Assembly: GCA_016858145.1 (NCBI GenBank)
Contig: JAEHOE010000193.1
Coordinates: 113,977-177,976 of the forward strand
From: Edaphochlamys debaryana
Taxonomy: Eukaryota > Chlorophyta > Chlorophyceae > Chlamydomonadales
Reading direction: 5' to 3'
DNA: 64,000 bases
The notes beneath the pieces are model-generated. The model saw nothing but the letters and a program-made list of their open reading frames with translations. It was not told the DNA's origin and made no database searches. The position numbers and the translations under genes were made by a program. This document shows positions 1 to 12,574 of this stretch, one piece after another. Position 1 is the first letter of the stretch; each line of letters opens with the position of its first letter.

Positions 1-3000
1 CTCTCGCGCGGCGGCTCGGGCAAGGGCCGCGGCGGTGCTGCGTCGGGAGGCGGCGGCGCGGGAGCGGGAGCGGGCGCGGCGGCGGGCGGGGAGAAGAACA
101 AGGGCTGGGGCTGGTCCAGTAGGGGCGAGGACGACGAGGATTGGGGCTCCGGGTGGTCCGAGGCCAACCCCGCCCCCGGCCCCACCTCCGCCGCTCCGCC
201 CTCACTGCCGCGGGCGCCCTCCCAGTCCCAGCCAGGCGGTGCCCAGCCCCCAGCCGCCGTGCCGGCAGCGCCGGCCCCCGCGGCCTCCGTCACAACCTCA
301 GCCGCACCCGCGACTGCGGCTGTGCCCCCTGTGACGCGCAGCGGGTCGCTGACCAGCACCCGCAGCGGCGGCGGCGCCGCCGCCAAGTCCAGCGGCGGCG
401 GTAAGAAGTTCATCATCAAGCCCGCCGCCGCCAAGGCAGAGGCGCCCGCCGGCCCGCAGCCCCTGCCCTGGCCTGGGGCGAACGACCGAGTCACCCCCGC
501 CGCCGCCAAGGCCATGGCGGTGGCGGCGGCGACGGCCGACGACGCGCCGCCGCCGCCGGCTTCGGCGGCGGCGGAGGCTGCCAAGCGGGCGGAAGAGGAA
601 GCGGCGCAGAAGGCGCGGGAGGAGGAGGAGGCGCGCTCGAAGCTGGCGGAGGCGGAGGCCAGGGCCGCGGCGGCGGAGGCAGCGGCGACGGCGGCCAAGG
701 CCGACGCGTCGGCGCATCAAAAGCGGCTTGCGGAGGTGGATGCTGCACTGACGGAGGCGCGGCAAGATGCGGCGGCGCACCAACAGCGGGCGGCCGAGGC
801 GGAGGCAGCGCTTGTAGCGGCGCGTGAGGAGACAGCGGCGCAGCGGCAGCGGGCGACGGAGGCGGAGGCAGCGCTGGCGGCGGCGCAGGCGGAGGCATCC
901 CGGCTGGCGGCGCTAGTAGAGTCCCTCGGCTCGGACCTGGCCGCCAGCCAGCGGCGTTGCGGGGAGCTGCAGCAGGTGGGGGCTGCGGGAGGGGTGGAAT
1001 CGTACAGAGCCGACAGGCATGTTGATGGGGATGGGGAGGAGGAAGGGAAGAGGCGAGGGAAGAGTACCATGTGGATTGCAGCAGGCTAGCGTCATCTTGT
1101 GTTCCTTCCTGCCCCCACACGCCCCCACTTTCCTCCTCTACAGGAGAACGCCCGCCTCCGCTCGCACCCCGGCCTCCTGGGGGCGGACGGCACGCCCCCT
1201 CGCGGCGCGCCCTCCGCCAGCGGTGCCGCCTCACCCGCGCACCCCCACCTCATCCGCCCCGGCCACAGCCGCCGCGGCAGCATCGGCCGCGGCGCCGGCA
1301 CCGGCCCCTCATCCGCCGCCGCCTCTGCCGCTGCCTCCGCTGCCGCCTCTGCGGCGGCGTCCCTCGCCGCCAGCCTCATGCTCCCCGCCCCTGGTGACGC
1401 CACGCCCGGGGTCCAGGCAGGCCCAGGCTTGGGTCTGGGTGTGGGCATGGGCCTGGTCCCGCGGGCCGGCAGCGACGAGCTGGTCGAGGCGGCGCTGGTG
1501 GCTCAGCTGACGGCGGCGTTGGCGGATAAGGCCCGGCTGAGTCGGGAGAACGACGTGTTGATACGGCAGCTGGAGGCATTGCAGGTGGGGGCAGGGGAAA
1601 GGGTGGCCAAGCAGGGGCGGCAGGAGCACTGGGAACGGGTGTTTGGGTGGTGGGCTGGCTCGGGCCTTTGTGACGAGACACTGGCAGTCAGCGCGCTGCA
1701 CCTGACGAGGTTGTTTAGGGAAGGGCCCGGAGAGCCCATGCACAGGGAAATACCGCTACCTTGGGATTGCAATGAGTCATGCCCGCCTGCGGGTCTGCGT
1801 GCCTTGCAGGAGCTGCTGTCGTACACGGACCACCACAACGTCGCGTACGGCAGTCCTCCGGGCGAGGGTATGGACGGGGCGGAGGGCGGCAGCGGTCTGG
1901 ACCCCTACAGCTACCCCTACCCCTACACCCCCTACGACGACCCAGACGGCAGCCCCGACTACCACGCGCGATACTGGGTGAGAGCGGCTGGGCCTGGGGG
2001 CCTGAGCCGGGGTCCTGGACGCGTCTGGGACGTGGGTTCGGGGTCGCAAGGTGCCGCCGCGGCGTATGACGCAGGCCTTGCCTTGCAGCGCGCTGGTGTG
2101 TGACGCGGAACCGCCGTGATGGGATTACGTCTGACGTTAGAACCATGTCTTGCTCTGCCCGACCCGCAGCGTACCGGCAACACGCCACCGCCTGGGGAGG
2201 AGGGCGCCGCAGGGACCGATGCCAACGCTGACGCTGGCGCCGGCCCCTCAGGACCTCCCGACGCCCCAGCGCTTGCGGCAGCCCTCGACGCCGCTGCAGG
2301 GGCTGGCACCGCCGGGGCCCTTGGAGACGAGGGCCAGGGTGCCGAGGGACCGTCGGCGGTGGAGTGCCAGGAGGCGGGCGTTGGGAAGGGGCGCGTGACG
2401 CTGGAGGACGGCATCGCAGGGGAGGAGGCGGAGGCAGGGTCTGCGGCTGCGGAGGAGGAGCAGGAGGAGGAGGCGCCGGGGCCAGGGCCAGAGCTCAGCC
2501 TGGCCCCTCCGGCCTCCACGGCCTCTGCGGCATCCGCATCCCTTCCACTCGCTGCCAGCAGAACTGCAGCGGAGGCCAGCCCACTGCCGCCACCCGCCCT
2601 CGCCCTGCCGCCGCCTGCCTCTCCCTCTCCCTCCACATCTGCCTCGGACCCGATACCAGTCGTGCCAGCTGGTCTCGCCCGGCCGCCGCTGCCGGGCCCC
2701 GTCCAGGTGCTCCGCACCTCCCCACCCCACCCTGCCCACGGGCCCAGCTCCGCTGGCTCGTCGGCTGAGCAGCAGCCCCACAAGCCCCCCCGCGTGGACA
2801 GCTGCCCGGAGGGATGGCTCGTGTTGGACGGGGCCGGCGAGCCCCTGCCACCCGCCGCCGCGGCGGAGCTGCGGCGCCGCGCGGAGGAGGCCCGACTGGC
2901 GGCCGAGGCGGCGGCGGCAGCCCGGCGGGCCGCGGGCCTGGAAAGCGAGGGCGAGGGCGAGGGGGACGCAGGCAGCAAGGACGGCGAGGACGGGGACGGC

Positions 3001-3201
3001 AGCTCGGTGGAGGACTTGCAGTGCCTGCTGCCACCGGCGGAGGCCGCGCGCCTCGGCTCTGGGTCCCAGGCTCGGGCGGCCGCGGCTTCTGTTGCGCCGT
3101 CGGGCCTGGCGCTGACGGGTGACTGCAAGGCAGCAGGGACGGCCGCCGCCGCCCTCCCGGCGGCCCCCGCGCCCATGGCTGAGCTGACCAACTTCTGCTA
3201 G
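1..3201 (+). CDS. Coiled-coil protein, 5' end outside the window
   Basis: Four exons are supported: 1-975 (open from the first base), 1144-1584, 1810-1977 and 2170-3201. All are joined in phase 0 by GTGGGG or GTGAGA donors and CAG acceptors. The visible part is about 871 residues. It starts with a Gly/Ala-rich stretch with Trp-acidic motifs (WGWSS, DDEDWGSGW), then KKFIIKP, then a long Ala/Glu/Arg-rich coiled coil (exon 1, about 575-975). A second short coiled coil ends exon 2, and exon 3 contains ELLSYTDHHNVAYGSPPGE. The 1-kb last exon is low-complexity Ala/Pro/Glu with one more helical stretch. Coiled coils plus Trp-acidic motifs are seen in some Golgi/vesicle tethers, but I do not recognise the family and assign no function. 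The stop codon follows AELTNFC. Confidence 0.75.
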
Positions 3202-4044
3202 TGTTATTGGGTGGCGTGTGTAGGGTTTGTCTATCTGGCAAGGGGATTGCTGCATGGCGCATGTTGGACTGGACCTCGCGACTGACTGGCAGTGCATGGC
3301 GCCCTGGGTGACGGTGTGGCCTGCGGTGCAGAGCAGCGGTGGGGCGGGGGCAGGGAGCGCAGGTTGGGTGAGTGGCCGTTGCTGCTCACACACCCTTGGA
3401 AGGTGAGGCGAGGCGTGGGTCGGCCTCACGCAGACAGCGTAAGCCCGGGGGGCACCCAATTAGCATGGCGCCAGCAAGCGCAAGCAGGGCTGCCGCGACT
3501 TCTTTCTCTGCAAGGCCCTCGGCTTTCTACCAATTCTTTTCCTTCGTTTGGCGGGTTTGCTGGGGCTTGCTTCCTGGCAGGGCGTTGACAGACAGCGCAG
3601 GACAGCATGGGGGCACGGGCATCGTAGATACTAACAGGACAGACGACGTGTTGGGCAAGACTGGGGAGGTGAGGGGGTGGACTGGACCCAGAACACAGGA
3701 ACGTAGCGGCATGACGAGCGGCCGTGGAAATCAAGCTAGGGAAAGGCGTTGACGAGGCACATATATATAGCGAGGCTGGGCACCGGTGACCGCAAGGTGT
3801 ACGCGCACGCAGCTGCGCAGAGGGGGCGGTGCCCGATGGGCGCTGGAGGGAGGAGGCCGGGGAGGACGACGGGCCCGCGGCGGCGGGATGGGGCGATGAC
3901 GGCAGCGGTCCTTCACGCCGTCCTGTAAAACGCTGCCTGCGAGCACTACTACACTCAGGCATTCGACCGCAGCACCGAGCACCTGCACTGTGCTCACACA
4001 GACCCTGCAGAACACAGCACACCGAGAGCAGCCAGCGCGCAAAG
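3202..4044. other. 3' UTR of the coiled-coil gene and promoter of the next gene
   Basis: No coding potential is seen. A TGTAA motif at 3924-3928 is a good volvocine poly(A) signal for the upstream gene. It lies only about 120 bp before the next start codon (4045), so the promoter and 5' UTR of the downstream gene must be compact or overlap the upstream 3' UTR. A TATATATA tract lies at about 3760-3770. Confidence 0.45.
3924..3928 (+). terminator. TGTAA poly(A) signal
   Basis: TGTAA is the usual polyadenylation signal in volvocine algae. This copy lies 723 bases after the stop codon of the coiled-coil gene, and I saw no better candidate in between. Confidence 0.45.
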
Positions 4045-6063
4045 ATGACCGGCGGTGAGCTCCCTGCGCCGCGGCTCGCTCGCGCTTTCGGCTGCCGGGG
4101 GCGCGGCTCTCCTCCGCCCGCCGGCTACTGCTCTTCCTCGCAAGTCGCAACGCGCCCTCACCCGTCTGGGCTCCGCACCGTCGCAGGCCACGGCAAGCAC
4201 CCGCAGCCGCCCACGACCGAGCGCAACACCGCCGAGGGCTTCCCCTCGCGCTCCAACGCGGGCGCAGAGGTAGAGACCTTCATGCCGCGGGTGCGTGGGG
4301 TCTTGGGCTCGTGCTTGGCTAGCTCGAGGGCGCCGTGCTGACGGGGAGCCGCGCGTCGTCCCGCGGGGTGCGCCGCCTGGCGCCAACACACTGCCGCCTG
4401 GCCGGTCCCCTTCCCGTCAAGCAAGACCAAGGTTCGAAGGCGCCACGCTTCCAGCTCCGCAGTCCTCAACCCTCCGCCTGGCCCCTGCCCCTTGCTTCTT
4501 CCCCCCTACCTCCTCAGGACGAGGGCGTGGACGTGCCGCCCCTGGTGGTCCCCATGACGGCCGAGGACGAGCGCCACATGCGGGAGGTGAGTTTGGGCTC
4601 ACAATGCGCCCAGGAGCGAAGGACGGGCGTCTGGTTCGCAGCGCGGGCCACGGCCGTGTATGCACGCGGTGGCAGCCACCCTGCGCCCGGGGGGGGAGGA
4701 GGAGGGGGGGCCGAGAGGGGAGGGAGTGCAGGGCGGGGCAGTCGGGCACAGGGGTGCTGCCACCGCATGCATACACTGGCGTGGCTTGACGGCAGCTTGC
4801 GCTTGACACGATATGCCCTCCCCATCGACCCTCGGCCCCACCGGCAGGACCTTGGCCGCGACCCCAAGGCTCTGCTCGAGAAGGTACGGGGCACAGAGCG
4901 CCACAGTGGGGATCGTCTTGCCACGTCCACCCTGCCACAGCTGCGGGCTGCTCATAATAATCAAACTCCTACGTACCTTATCTAACTCAGCGTTCATGAG
5001 TCTCCTTTCAAGTTTATCCTCCCCCATCCTCCGAGTTTCCGTTTCCCTCAGCCCTTCCCTCCCCCATTCCCCCAGGAGCTGGCTAACCAGGAGGCCCGGG
5101 AGCAGCGGCAGGAGGCGCTGCGGCAGGCGGCGCCCGGGGACCGGGTCGAGACCATGGCGGCAGGTGCGTAGGGATTGAAGGGGGGAAGGGGGGGTAGGGT
5201 GAAAGGGGGGAAGGCGGGATTTGACGGGTTGAGAACAACGGAAGGCGGGAGGTTGGGGTTGACCAGGTGGACGGCTTGGAAGCGACAGGGGGCGGGCTGG
5301 GGGGAGAAAGCGGAGGAGGGGGGCGGGAGGCGGTGGTAGGTGACCTAACGAGGTTGAAGTGGGGGACACCGCTACCACCTACCATCACGCGTGGAGCACT
5401 TGCGCAGACGACGTCAGAATCTCTCCTCAGGTACTCTTCTGTCCTCCTGCTCATGTTCCCACGCACACGTCCCCCGACCCCAGGCGAGCGCACCAGCTCC
5501 CCCGGCCGCCGCCCCGCCGCCACCACCCCCCCCGACTTCGCCAACGACAAGCTTCGGGACGTGGCCCTCAAGGTGTGTGCGTGTGTGAGGGGCGGGGGTA
5601 GGTGGGGGTGGACGGGCGTGTGTGGGTGTGTGGGAGGGAGGGTGCAGGGGCGTATGCGGGCAGATGTTCTTGTCAAGTATGGCACGGAGTCTGGCCGCCC
5701 TGACGTGCGTGGCCCCGCTTGGCGATGGGGCGGGGGCCGGGAGGGTACGGGAAGGACGGCCGGGAGTGGGTCATGCCCCTTACCCCCTACCCTACCTTAA
5801 GACTTCCTCCGCTGCTTATTACCAATATTACTAGAGGGACGGTAGAGGATGCCCCTGCCCTGCCGATTATTGCTGCGGATCAATGCCAGCCTATCGGTAC
5901 CTTTGATGCGCTTTCGCTCACCATTACCGCCTTCGTTCGCCCCGTGCCTTCACCCGTTCAGGAGCCGGTTGAGGCGCACCCCATCGCAGAGGCCCCGGAG
6001 GCCGCTGGGACGGGCGTGGGCATGGGGACTGGCGGCGTGGAGGGCGAGGCCCCTGTGGCCTAA
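4045..6063 (+). CDS. Small hydrophilic protein of unknown function
   Basis: Seven short exons splice cleanly: 4045-4054, 4187-4290 (or ending at 4269), 4518-4586, 4848-4883, 5076-5163, 5484-5572 and 5962-6063. The phases agree across every junction and give about 165 residues. The protein begins MTGGHGKHPQ, contains PPLVVPMTAEDERHMRE and a charged helical part (DLGRDPKALLEK, ELANQEAREQRQEALRQ), and ends in an acidic Gly-rich tail. There is no signal peptide or membrane segment. I do not recognise the family. The first coding exon is only 10 bases; the donor is GTGAGC and the acceptor CGTCGCAG. Codon third positions are GC-rich in the chosen frame of each exon. Confidence 0.65.
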
Positions 6064-7066
6064 GGGACCTCCCTCCGTGCAGTGAGGGCCCAGTGAGGGC
6101 CCAGTCTGACAGCGGAGCTTGCACAATACGTCTCGTCGGTTAGTTGACATGGTGTGGCTGAGGGCAGGAGCTGTCGGCCTTAGTCTGCATGCGTAAGAGC
6201 GAAGCCTACCTACCAGGAGGGTCAGAAAGAAATGGCCTCCCACAACTAAAGTAGTATGACCGGTGGAGGCAAGCATGAAGCTCTGCCACTCAGGCTGCGT
6301 GGGTGGAGCGAACGAGGTGTCGTTCATTCGACGCGGGGCTCAAGGCCTGCGCCGTGTTGGTTTGGGGACGGGGATGCAATCGGATGCAACGCCCCCACCC
6401 CACGATGATGCTGCTTGGCATGAGGCCACGTTACAAATGTAAGTTGGCGCCTGTCGCTCGACATCCCTCCAGGGCACCGCTTGTATCAGCTCAGGCTGCT
6501 GCATTGCCACCTTATTGAACCAACATCGTGCTGAGCTACTGGGCGGGCCGTTAGAGGAGGCAGCACCTCGTTGGCCAGCGGCTGATGGCACCGCGGCTCT
6601 GCACTGCTTCGCTCTGCCCACCGCCCACACCGCCCCGTACCCCGTTTCTAGCCGCACACACATTGCCGGCCGGCCGGCCGGCCGGTTAATCACCGTGCCC
6701 ACGATTCTCAGGCTCATGCAAGCAGCCCTTCACACATTGCAAAGACGGAACCAGGAGTTCCCGCGCGACGCACATTGCGCAGGGAAACGTGTTCCTAGCC
6801 CACCCGCATTTCGCCCCCGCAAGCTCCACCCCGCATTGTCATTATGGATAGATCAACGCAACTAACGATAGGGGCAACGCTAAGCTCACGTAAACACCAC
6901 GCACAGCATATCATAGTATATCATCAGTAGCGTACGTGCCTCTCCCCCGTTTCCTCGTGTGAGCACAAGCTATGGCGCAGCCCGTCGGTTAATCCACCTC
7001 AAATCTGCGGCTGTTCAGATCACATTGCTCCTGCCACAACCGCAGCCGGCAGCCGCCTTGCGTTGA
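6064..7066. other. Convergent intergenic region (two 3' UTRs)
   Basis: No exon is supported. The region separates two convergent genes and contains a palindromic poly(A) element at 6431-6442 that reads as TGTAA on both strands. A (GGCC)n run lies at about 6666-6686. Confidence 0.5.
6431..6442. terminator. Palindromic double poly(A) signal
   Basis: The sequence TTACAAATGTAA gives TGTAA on the + strand (6438-6442) for the small-protein gene ending at 6063. It also gives TGTAA on the - strand (6431-6435) for the SGNH gene ending at 7067. I saw no other TGTAA on either strand in this convergent spacer. Confidence 0.5.
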
Positions 7067-10000
7067 CTATCTGCCCGCAGCCGCCGCAGCCGCTTTCAGC
7101 CTCTCCTCCTCCTGGCGGAAGTGCTGCTCGAGGGATGGGCAAAGGGGCAGGAGGAGGAGGGCCGCAAGCATATGGTAATGAGCGAGCAGTAGTGCAGTCC
7201 GCAAAGCATACTGTCTCCATGCATGGGAGGGACCGCGCAAGCGGAAGCGAGCATGCAGCAGCATCATCCCTCGGCAGCCCTTCATCGCCAGGACGCACCA
7301 AAGCCGCCCGGCCCCAGTCCCGCCTGCTCTCTGCTTCGCACCCACCTCCTGAAGCTCCGCTTCGTCCTCCTTCCAACCGCCTTGGAGGCCCTCCCGGCTC
7401 AACGTCGTCTTTGGGGCCAGGGGTTCAAGGGGTAAAGGGGTAAAGGGGTAAAGGGGTAAATAAAGGCTCCCACGCCCACGCGACGCTCTGAACCACCGCG
7501 GCTGGCCCCCAACGCCCCACTCGTCCACCCTGCTTCCATACTTCCCCAAGTGCGCACGCCCCCTGATGCACGCTGCGCGTCCCGCACCACTTCGCCCCTC
7601 GCACCTGTGAGCGTTCTCCGTTGTGCTCCCTGACCGCGAAGGGCCCTCCTCCGGCGACTATGTTGTCGAAGATGGAGCCGCCGGGGCGCTCGGAGGCCAC
7701 CACTCCGGTCAGCTGGAGGTCAGGGGCGGGGGAAAGGGGGCAATGGGCGGGGTGCGTGTGGGATTGGGCAGGAGGCGGGTTAGAGCAGTGGGCGTGCGGG
7801 ATGGAGGAGTGTGGCGGTGAGGAGTTGTGGACGGCGATGAAGGCGAGGACGGAGAGGGTGGCAGGAGTCAGTTGTGGACGAGTCGGAGGGCTGCACCGTG
7901 GAGGGTGCTGAGGGCGAAGGGGTGTTCAGCATGTATGCCTGGCAGGCCCGGACTAACCTTGAACTTGTGCCGTAGGGGCCCCTCTGGGGCGGTGGTCTCG
8001 GACAGGACCTGGCCACCAGACGCGGATGCACAGGGCGGGGCGGCAGGAGGTTGGCATGACACAAAGCGCCAGCGGCCTAGTGTTTAGAGCCCTTGCCTCA
8101 GCAGCATGTATTAGTAACATGTTCACTCCATTTCAAGTGTCGAATCGAGTCGAATGTCCGCGCGCATCGCGTCGCACCGATACCGCTCCAACGCACCTTG
8201 ACTTCGATTACGCACTCCTTGGCTTGCGAGACGTCATGGACCCCCTGCGGAACGAAGGGAAGGCAGGCGCGCGGGGCCACAGCGGGGAGTGGGTCAAGAT
8301 GCGTCCCAGCCGACCTTCCTCCGTCTCTCCCTCGCTCGCTCCCTCCCTATCGCGGCCCGCCCCCTCACCAGGTAGATCTGAGAGGCCTTGCGCGCGTGCG
8401 TGCCGTCCACCCGCAAGGCCACACACTTGCAGCCCGACACGCAGCTGCGAATAAATGTAGAGCGGAACCATAGAGTAAACGCTTTTGGATAAGCCGAAGC
8501 TTCGGGCTCAAGGGGTTTAGGCGGATCGGGTCGGTGGATGTTGGCAAGGCACACGCACTGCGGACTTGGGCACGCCCCATATGGGCATCCAACCCCAAGC
8601 AGCAGTGTAGAGCGGTTGGGGCAGGAGTGTAGGGACGGCGTGTCGCAGCGTCACTTTCGACCCTCACCTAAACTCCGCCGTGCCCATCTTCTCGTAGCTC
8701 TTGAGATGCTGCCAGTAGAGCCGTACGAGTGCGTCCGAGCCGTCCCGATGCGTGTCCAGCCGCACGCGCATGGAGGCGCCCGCTACCGTGGCGATGTACC
8801 CGGGCTTGGGCTTCTCCGGGGTGCCCTCAACCGTGTAGTTGAAGCCAGAGAGGGACTCGGGGGGGACCAGGGCGCTGGGGGTGGGTAGGATGAGCGAGAA
8901 CGTTTGGTGGGGGGTGGGGTGGGAAAGGACGAGTGTCGTGTGGTACGGCAGTGTCGTACGGCACTTGTGCACTCACATGAATGCCCCTTGCATGAGGCAC
9001 ATGGGAGCATCGGGCGCGGCGTTGCCTGCCCGAGGAACGAAGACAGGGAGAAGGGGGAGGCGCACAAGGGATGCGCGCAAGTAGCGCAAGGCAGGCAATC
9101 AACGAGGCAGGGCCCAAGCGAAGCCTCGGTAGGCAGCAGTGCGCCCGTGCGCTCGTGCACCCCGCCCCGCACACGACCCTGCGCGACATGCCTGCCTGCA
9201 AGCATGCCCACATTGGGCACACGGCCCCATGGCATCCCTCTCAGAAACGTGGAAACACGCCGCCGGTGTTTGCTTGTGTGATTGCTCACCCTCGTACATG
9301 GGCGGGGGCAGGGGCTCCTCGAAGGCCTCCTCCTCCTGCGTGCTCCAGGGCCGCAGCACCAGACCCAGGGCGGTCTGCGCGGGCACGGCAGCCGGAAGGG
9401 CGCTGAGTCAGCCAGGCCTCCGTCGTCCCTCGAGCGGATGCCCAGGTCTGTCTCCCTCGGTGCCCAGCCCGAATGAGCTGGGTCCACTTAGCCTTCGGGT
9501 GGATCCCCAGGCCTGTCCCTTTCTATTCTCAACCCGTTGGCACCCCCAGATATCCACGCCTCTTTCAGCTGGCAGAGATTGCATGCACTTCCTGATCACG
9601 CATGCGCACCCCTGCCCCAGCCCACCTGCTGCAGCAGGTGGACGGCGAGGTCGGCCATGATGCGGTGCCTTTGGGGTGGAGTGGGGGGGGAGGGGGGGGG
9701 CGGCGCGAAGCCATGTTCAACGCCCCCAGCATGGCGGTAGCGTTTGCAGAACCTGGGCTCGCGGCTGCTTGCAAGCCACATGGGCAGCAAGGCCCAGATT
9801 TGCGCCGGCCGCAACGGTCCCCCACGCCGCTCCTGCCCTGGGATTGCCGGTGGCGGGGCATGCAGGCCCGGCGCTGGCGCGCGATGGGGCTCTGGGTATT
9901 CGCTGACCAGACACGTGTGCGCTTGTTCTCGTCGGCGTCCCCTCCCCTCCTTACCCCTGTTGCCCCGGATGGATGTCTGCGCGGCAGAGCGGGGAATGCG

Positions 10001-12574
10001 CGCAGAAGCTGCTCAGTCTGAATCCCCGACGCTGGTTGGTTGCGGCACACTCTGTACCGGTACCCGCACATCCCTTCTCGGCTCCCTTGCCGGCCCCCTT
10101 CCCTCCCTGCCACGGTCGGACGCAACCAGCAGCCCCAAAACCGATGGGCAGTCGGCCGGCCCCGCCGAGTGCAAGCCAAGCCTGGCGAGCTCACGCGGTG
10201 CGCCGACGCAGCCCCAAACCATTCGACATATTCCGATCAGTCCCCGCGTCCCTCTCCGCGTGTGCGACACGGGGCACGCCTCATGCCGTACATGTCCCCG
10301 CCGTACACCGTGCACCCACGCACCGTACATAGTATCCTCCCACCGGAAGCCGGCCTTGGGCTGGTGCTGCGCTAGGCGGTACAGGGCCGTACGTAATGAC
10401 AGGGCTTGCACGTCTGAGGGGTGGAAGCATGGACCGATCATGTAGCAGTAGACCATGTTGCACAAAGCTATTCCAAGATCTCCAGCCCCATGGCGTCTCC
10501 CTCTTGCCACTGGCCCTGTTTCGTCCGCTTACCATAGTAGTGGGCCACAGCCCCTGCGCGGTAACGCAGAACAACAATTCAAAGTGAAAGAAAACCAGGC
10601 CAGGGAGCCGAGGGCGGACGCAGCCGCTCACCCTGCGCGTCCTCCGTGGTTTGGTAGAACGGCCTGCAAAGCACAAGAACCGCGAGTGAGCCTCCCAGCC
10701 CATGCGCCATGCATGCTGTCGCGCCCTCCCCCGACCCTTGCTTCCGCCTCACACGTATTCGTCTCCCTCCGGGTTCTTGGGGTGGCCCCGGGGGTAGTTG
10801 GCGAGTCCGTGCGTGGGCGTGTGGAAGATCACCACTGCGGGCCTCCGGGGCAGCGCCAGCAACCGCCGGACAAGGCGCTCCATGTCCTGGGAGCAGCCCC
10901 GCGAGGAAGGAGGCAAGGGGAAGGGGGCAGGAAAACGCTCAATCAACCCAAGGTAGCCAGCAGCAGAAAGAGGGTTAAACATTTACAAGTAGCCACTACG
11001 CTACACTGTGCGAGTCGACGGGGCTTTACGGGGCTCTACCGTGGAGGGGGAGTGACTGGGGCCAAGCGGTGCCCCGGAGGCTCGTTGGCAAGCCCTGGCG
11101 GGCATTTCCCGTCCCCTGCGGCCTGCCGCCATCCGGCCTCCACCGCAGACCGCACCCTTGCGCCCACCCGTACCCATCCACCGTACCCATCCACCTGTAC
11201 AGCACCGCCATCCACCCACCCACCTCAACAATCCGCCCTTTCACCTCAACCATCCACCCTCGCACCCGTACCCATCCTCGCGCCCGCCCGACTGCGCCAA
11301 CGCATCCACCCACCCACCCACCCATCCGCCACCCACCCAGCTCACCTGGACCACGTCATTGTTCATCAGCTGCTCGCGGGGCCCGTCGTTGAGTGTGAAC
11401 TCCACAAACACCAGTTCAGATTCAGGGTCCACGGAGCGCTCCATGCAGAGGCTGGGGAATTGGGAGGGCGCAGGTTCAGCGAAGGACCGGTGAGGTGGCA
11501 TGGCTCAGGCCCGCTGCTGGAGGAAGCTTGCGGCAACTCCTCGGCTCGCCATGTTGCAGCCACATAACATGCAGCGAGCCCCTGCTCTGGAGCGCCGCGG
11601 ACACGTCCGGCAGTGGCCATTCGGAGCCTGGCCCGCAAGGCCCTCCGGGCGCCGCCCCCACCCCCCCGACCCACATCATGTACGCTGACGTCACCCCCGG
11701 CACGCAGCCGTTACGAGCCGTCACGTTGGAGCGTGGGAATGCCTCGAACTGCTCAGGGGGGTTGCAGGGTGAGCCGGGGCGGGACGGTCGGTTTGGGCTT
11801 AAAACCACACACGATTGACCTCAGCGCTCGTACACGTTAGCAGCAGGAACGTGGGGTGCAGTGCGCCGGCACCCGCCAGTCAGATTGGGCATCAAGAAAC
11901 TCTGCCCTCCTCAGTCCTCACCCTCCTGTCCTCTTTCCTCCCGAGACCCACCAGCCAATTGCTGAGCACGCTGAACCAGTCATCGACGCCTCGCTTCTCG
12001 GAGCCGTGGCCCCAGCTTATGCTGTGGTCGGAGCAGGCGAAGGCACCGTTAGCCCATGTGCAAAACGCTGAGGTGTTCGACACAAGGGTATGATGCACTG
12101 TGCAGGTCCATGGTGAGGTTTGTACTGCGCAGCTCCATGTCCCGCGCTCCCTCCCCACGTCCCCACCCGTCCACGTCCCCCCACTGCCCCGCCCGTCCTG
12201 CCTGGTACCCGGCACTCAGCCCCTTCAACCCACCTGCCTCCCACCACGCCGACCTTGACCTCCCGTCCGGCAAGCAGGCGCGACACGACGTGCCTCAGCC
12301 GCGTGGACGCGCCTCGGTACGCGATGCCCCGGTCCAGCTGGACCAGCGGCAGTGTAAACCGGTAGCCCAGCACGCTTCCCAGGAGCGCCGTCATAGGCTG
12401 CTTATTGACCTCCAAGCCCGAGAAGGCGTGGCCCCAGTCCCACTGCAGTTCGGGCCGATGCCGCGAGCGAGCGCTGCCATCATACTCTCCCGTCCAGAAT
12501 GACGCCCCTAGAGCTATATCCTGCTGTAGCCACAGAGCGAGCGCAACAAGCGCGCTCGCGAAGCGCGGGGTCAT
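7067..12574 (-). CDS. SGNH-hydrolase (GDSL-like esterase) family protein, secreted
   Basis: Nineteen exons give an intact 558-residue protein. In order: 12574-12234, 12021-11952, 11748-11675, 11451-11346, 10886-10753, 10663-10632, 10553-10533, 10413-10324, 9976-9955, 9668-9626, 9374-9290, 9025-8977, 8874-8668, 8444-8369, 8244-8197, 8008-7958, 7712-7605, 7408-7346, 7123-7067. It starts with a hydrophobic signal sequence. SGNH blocks are visible: block I GGSISWGHG (nucleophile Ser across the exon 1/2 junction), block III FVEFTLNDG, and block V GDIHPGQQGHRIMADLAV with the catalytic Asp-x-His. The C-terminal 250 residues form a further Cys-containing, probably beta-rich region (SCVSGCKC, HKFKLTGVV). 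The enzyme class hydrolyses or transfers ester groups, often on glycans; the substrate here is unknown. The gene is divergent from the PLP-enzyme gene, and a broken copy lies at 40.8-41.4 kb. Confidence 0.82.
7428..7466. repeat. GGGGTAAA microrepeat in an intron
   Basis: About four and a half head-to-tail copies of GGGGTAAA lie in the intron between SGNH exons 17 and 18. It is a simple repeat and does not match the Chlamydomonas telomere unit (TTTTAGGG). Confidence 0.7.

Noticed and set aside
11160..11345. CCACCC-rich stretch as a functional element
   Set aside because: It is a simple-sequence tract inside an SGNH intron, just upstream of coordinate 11346; no further structure was seen.
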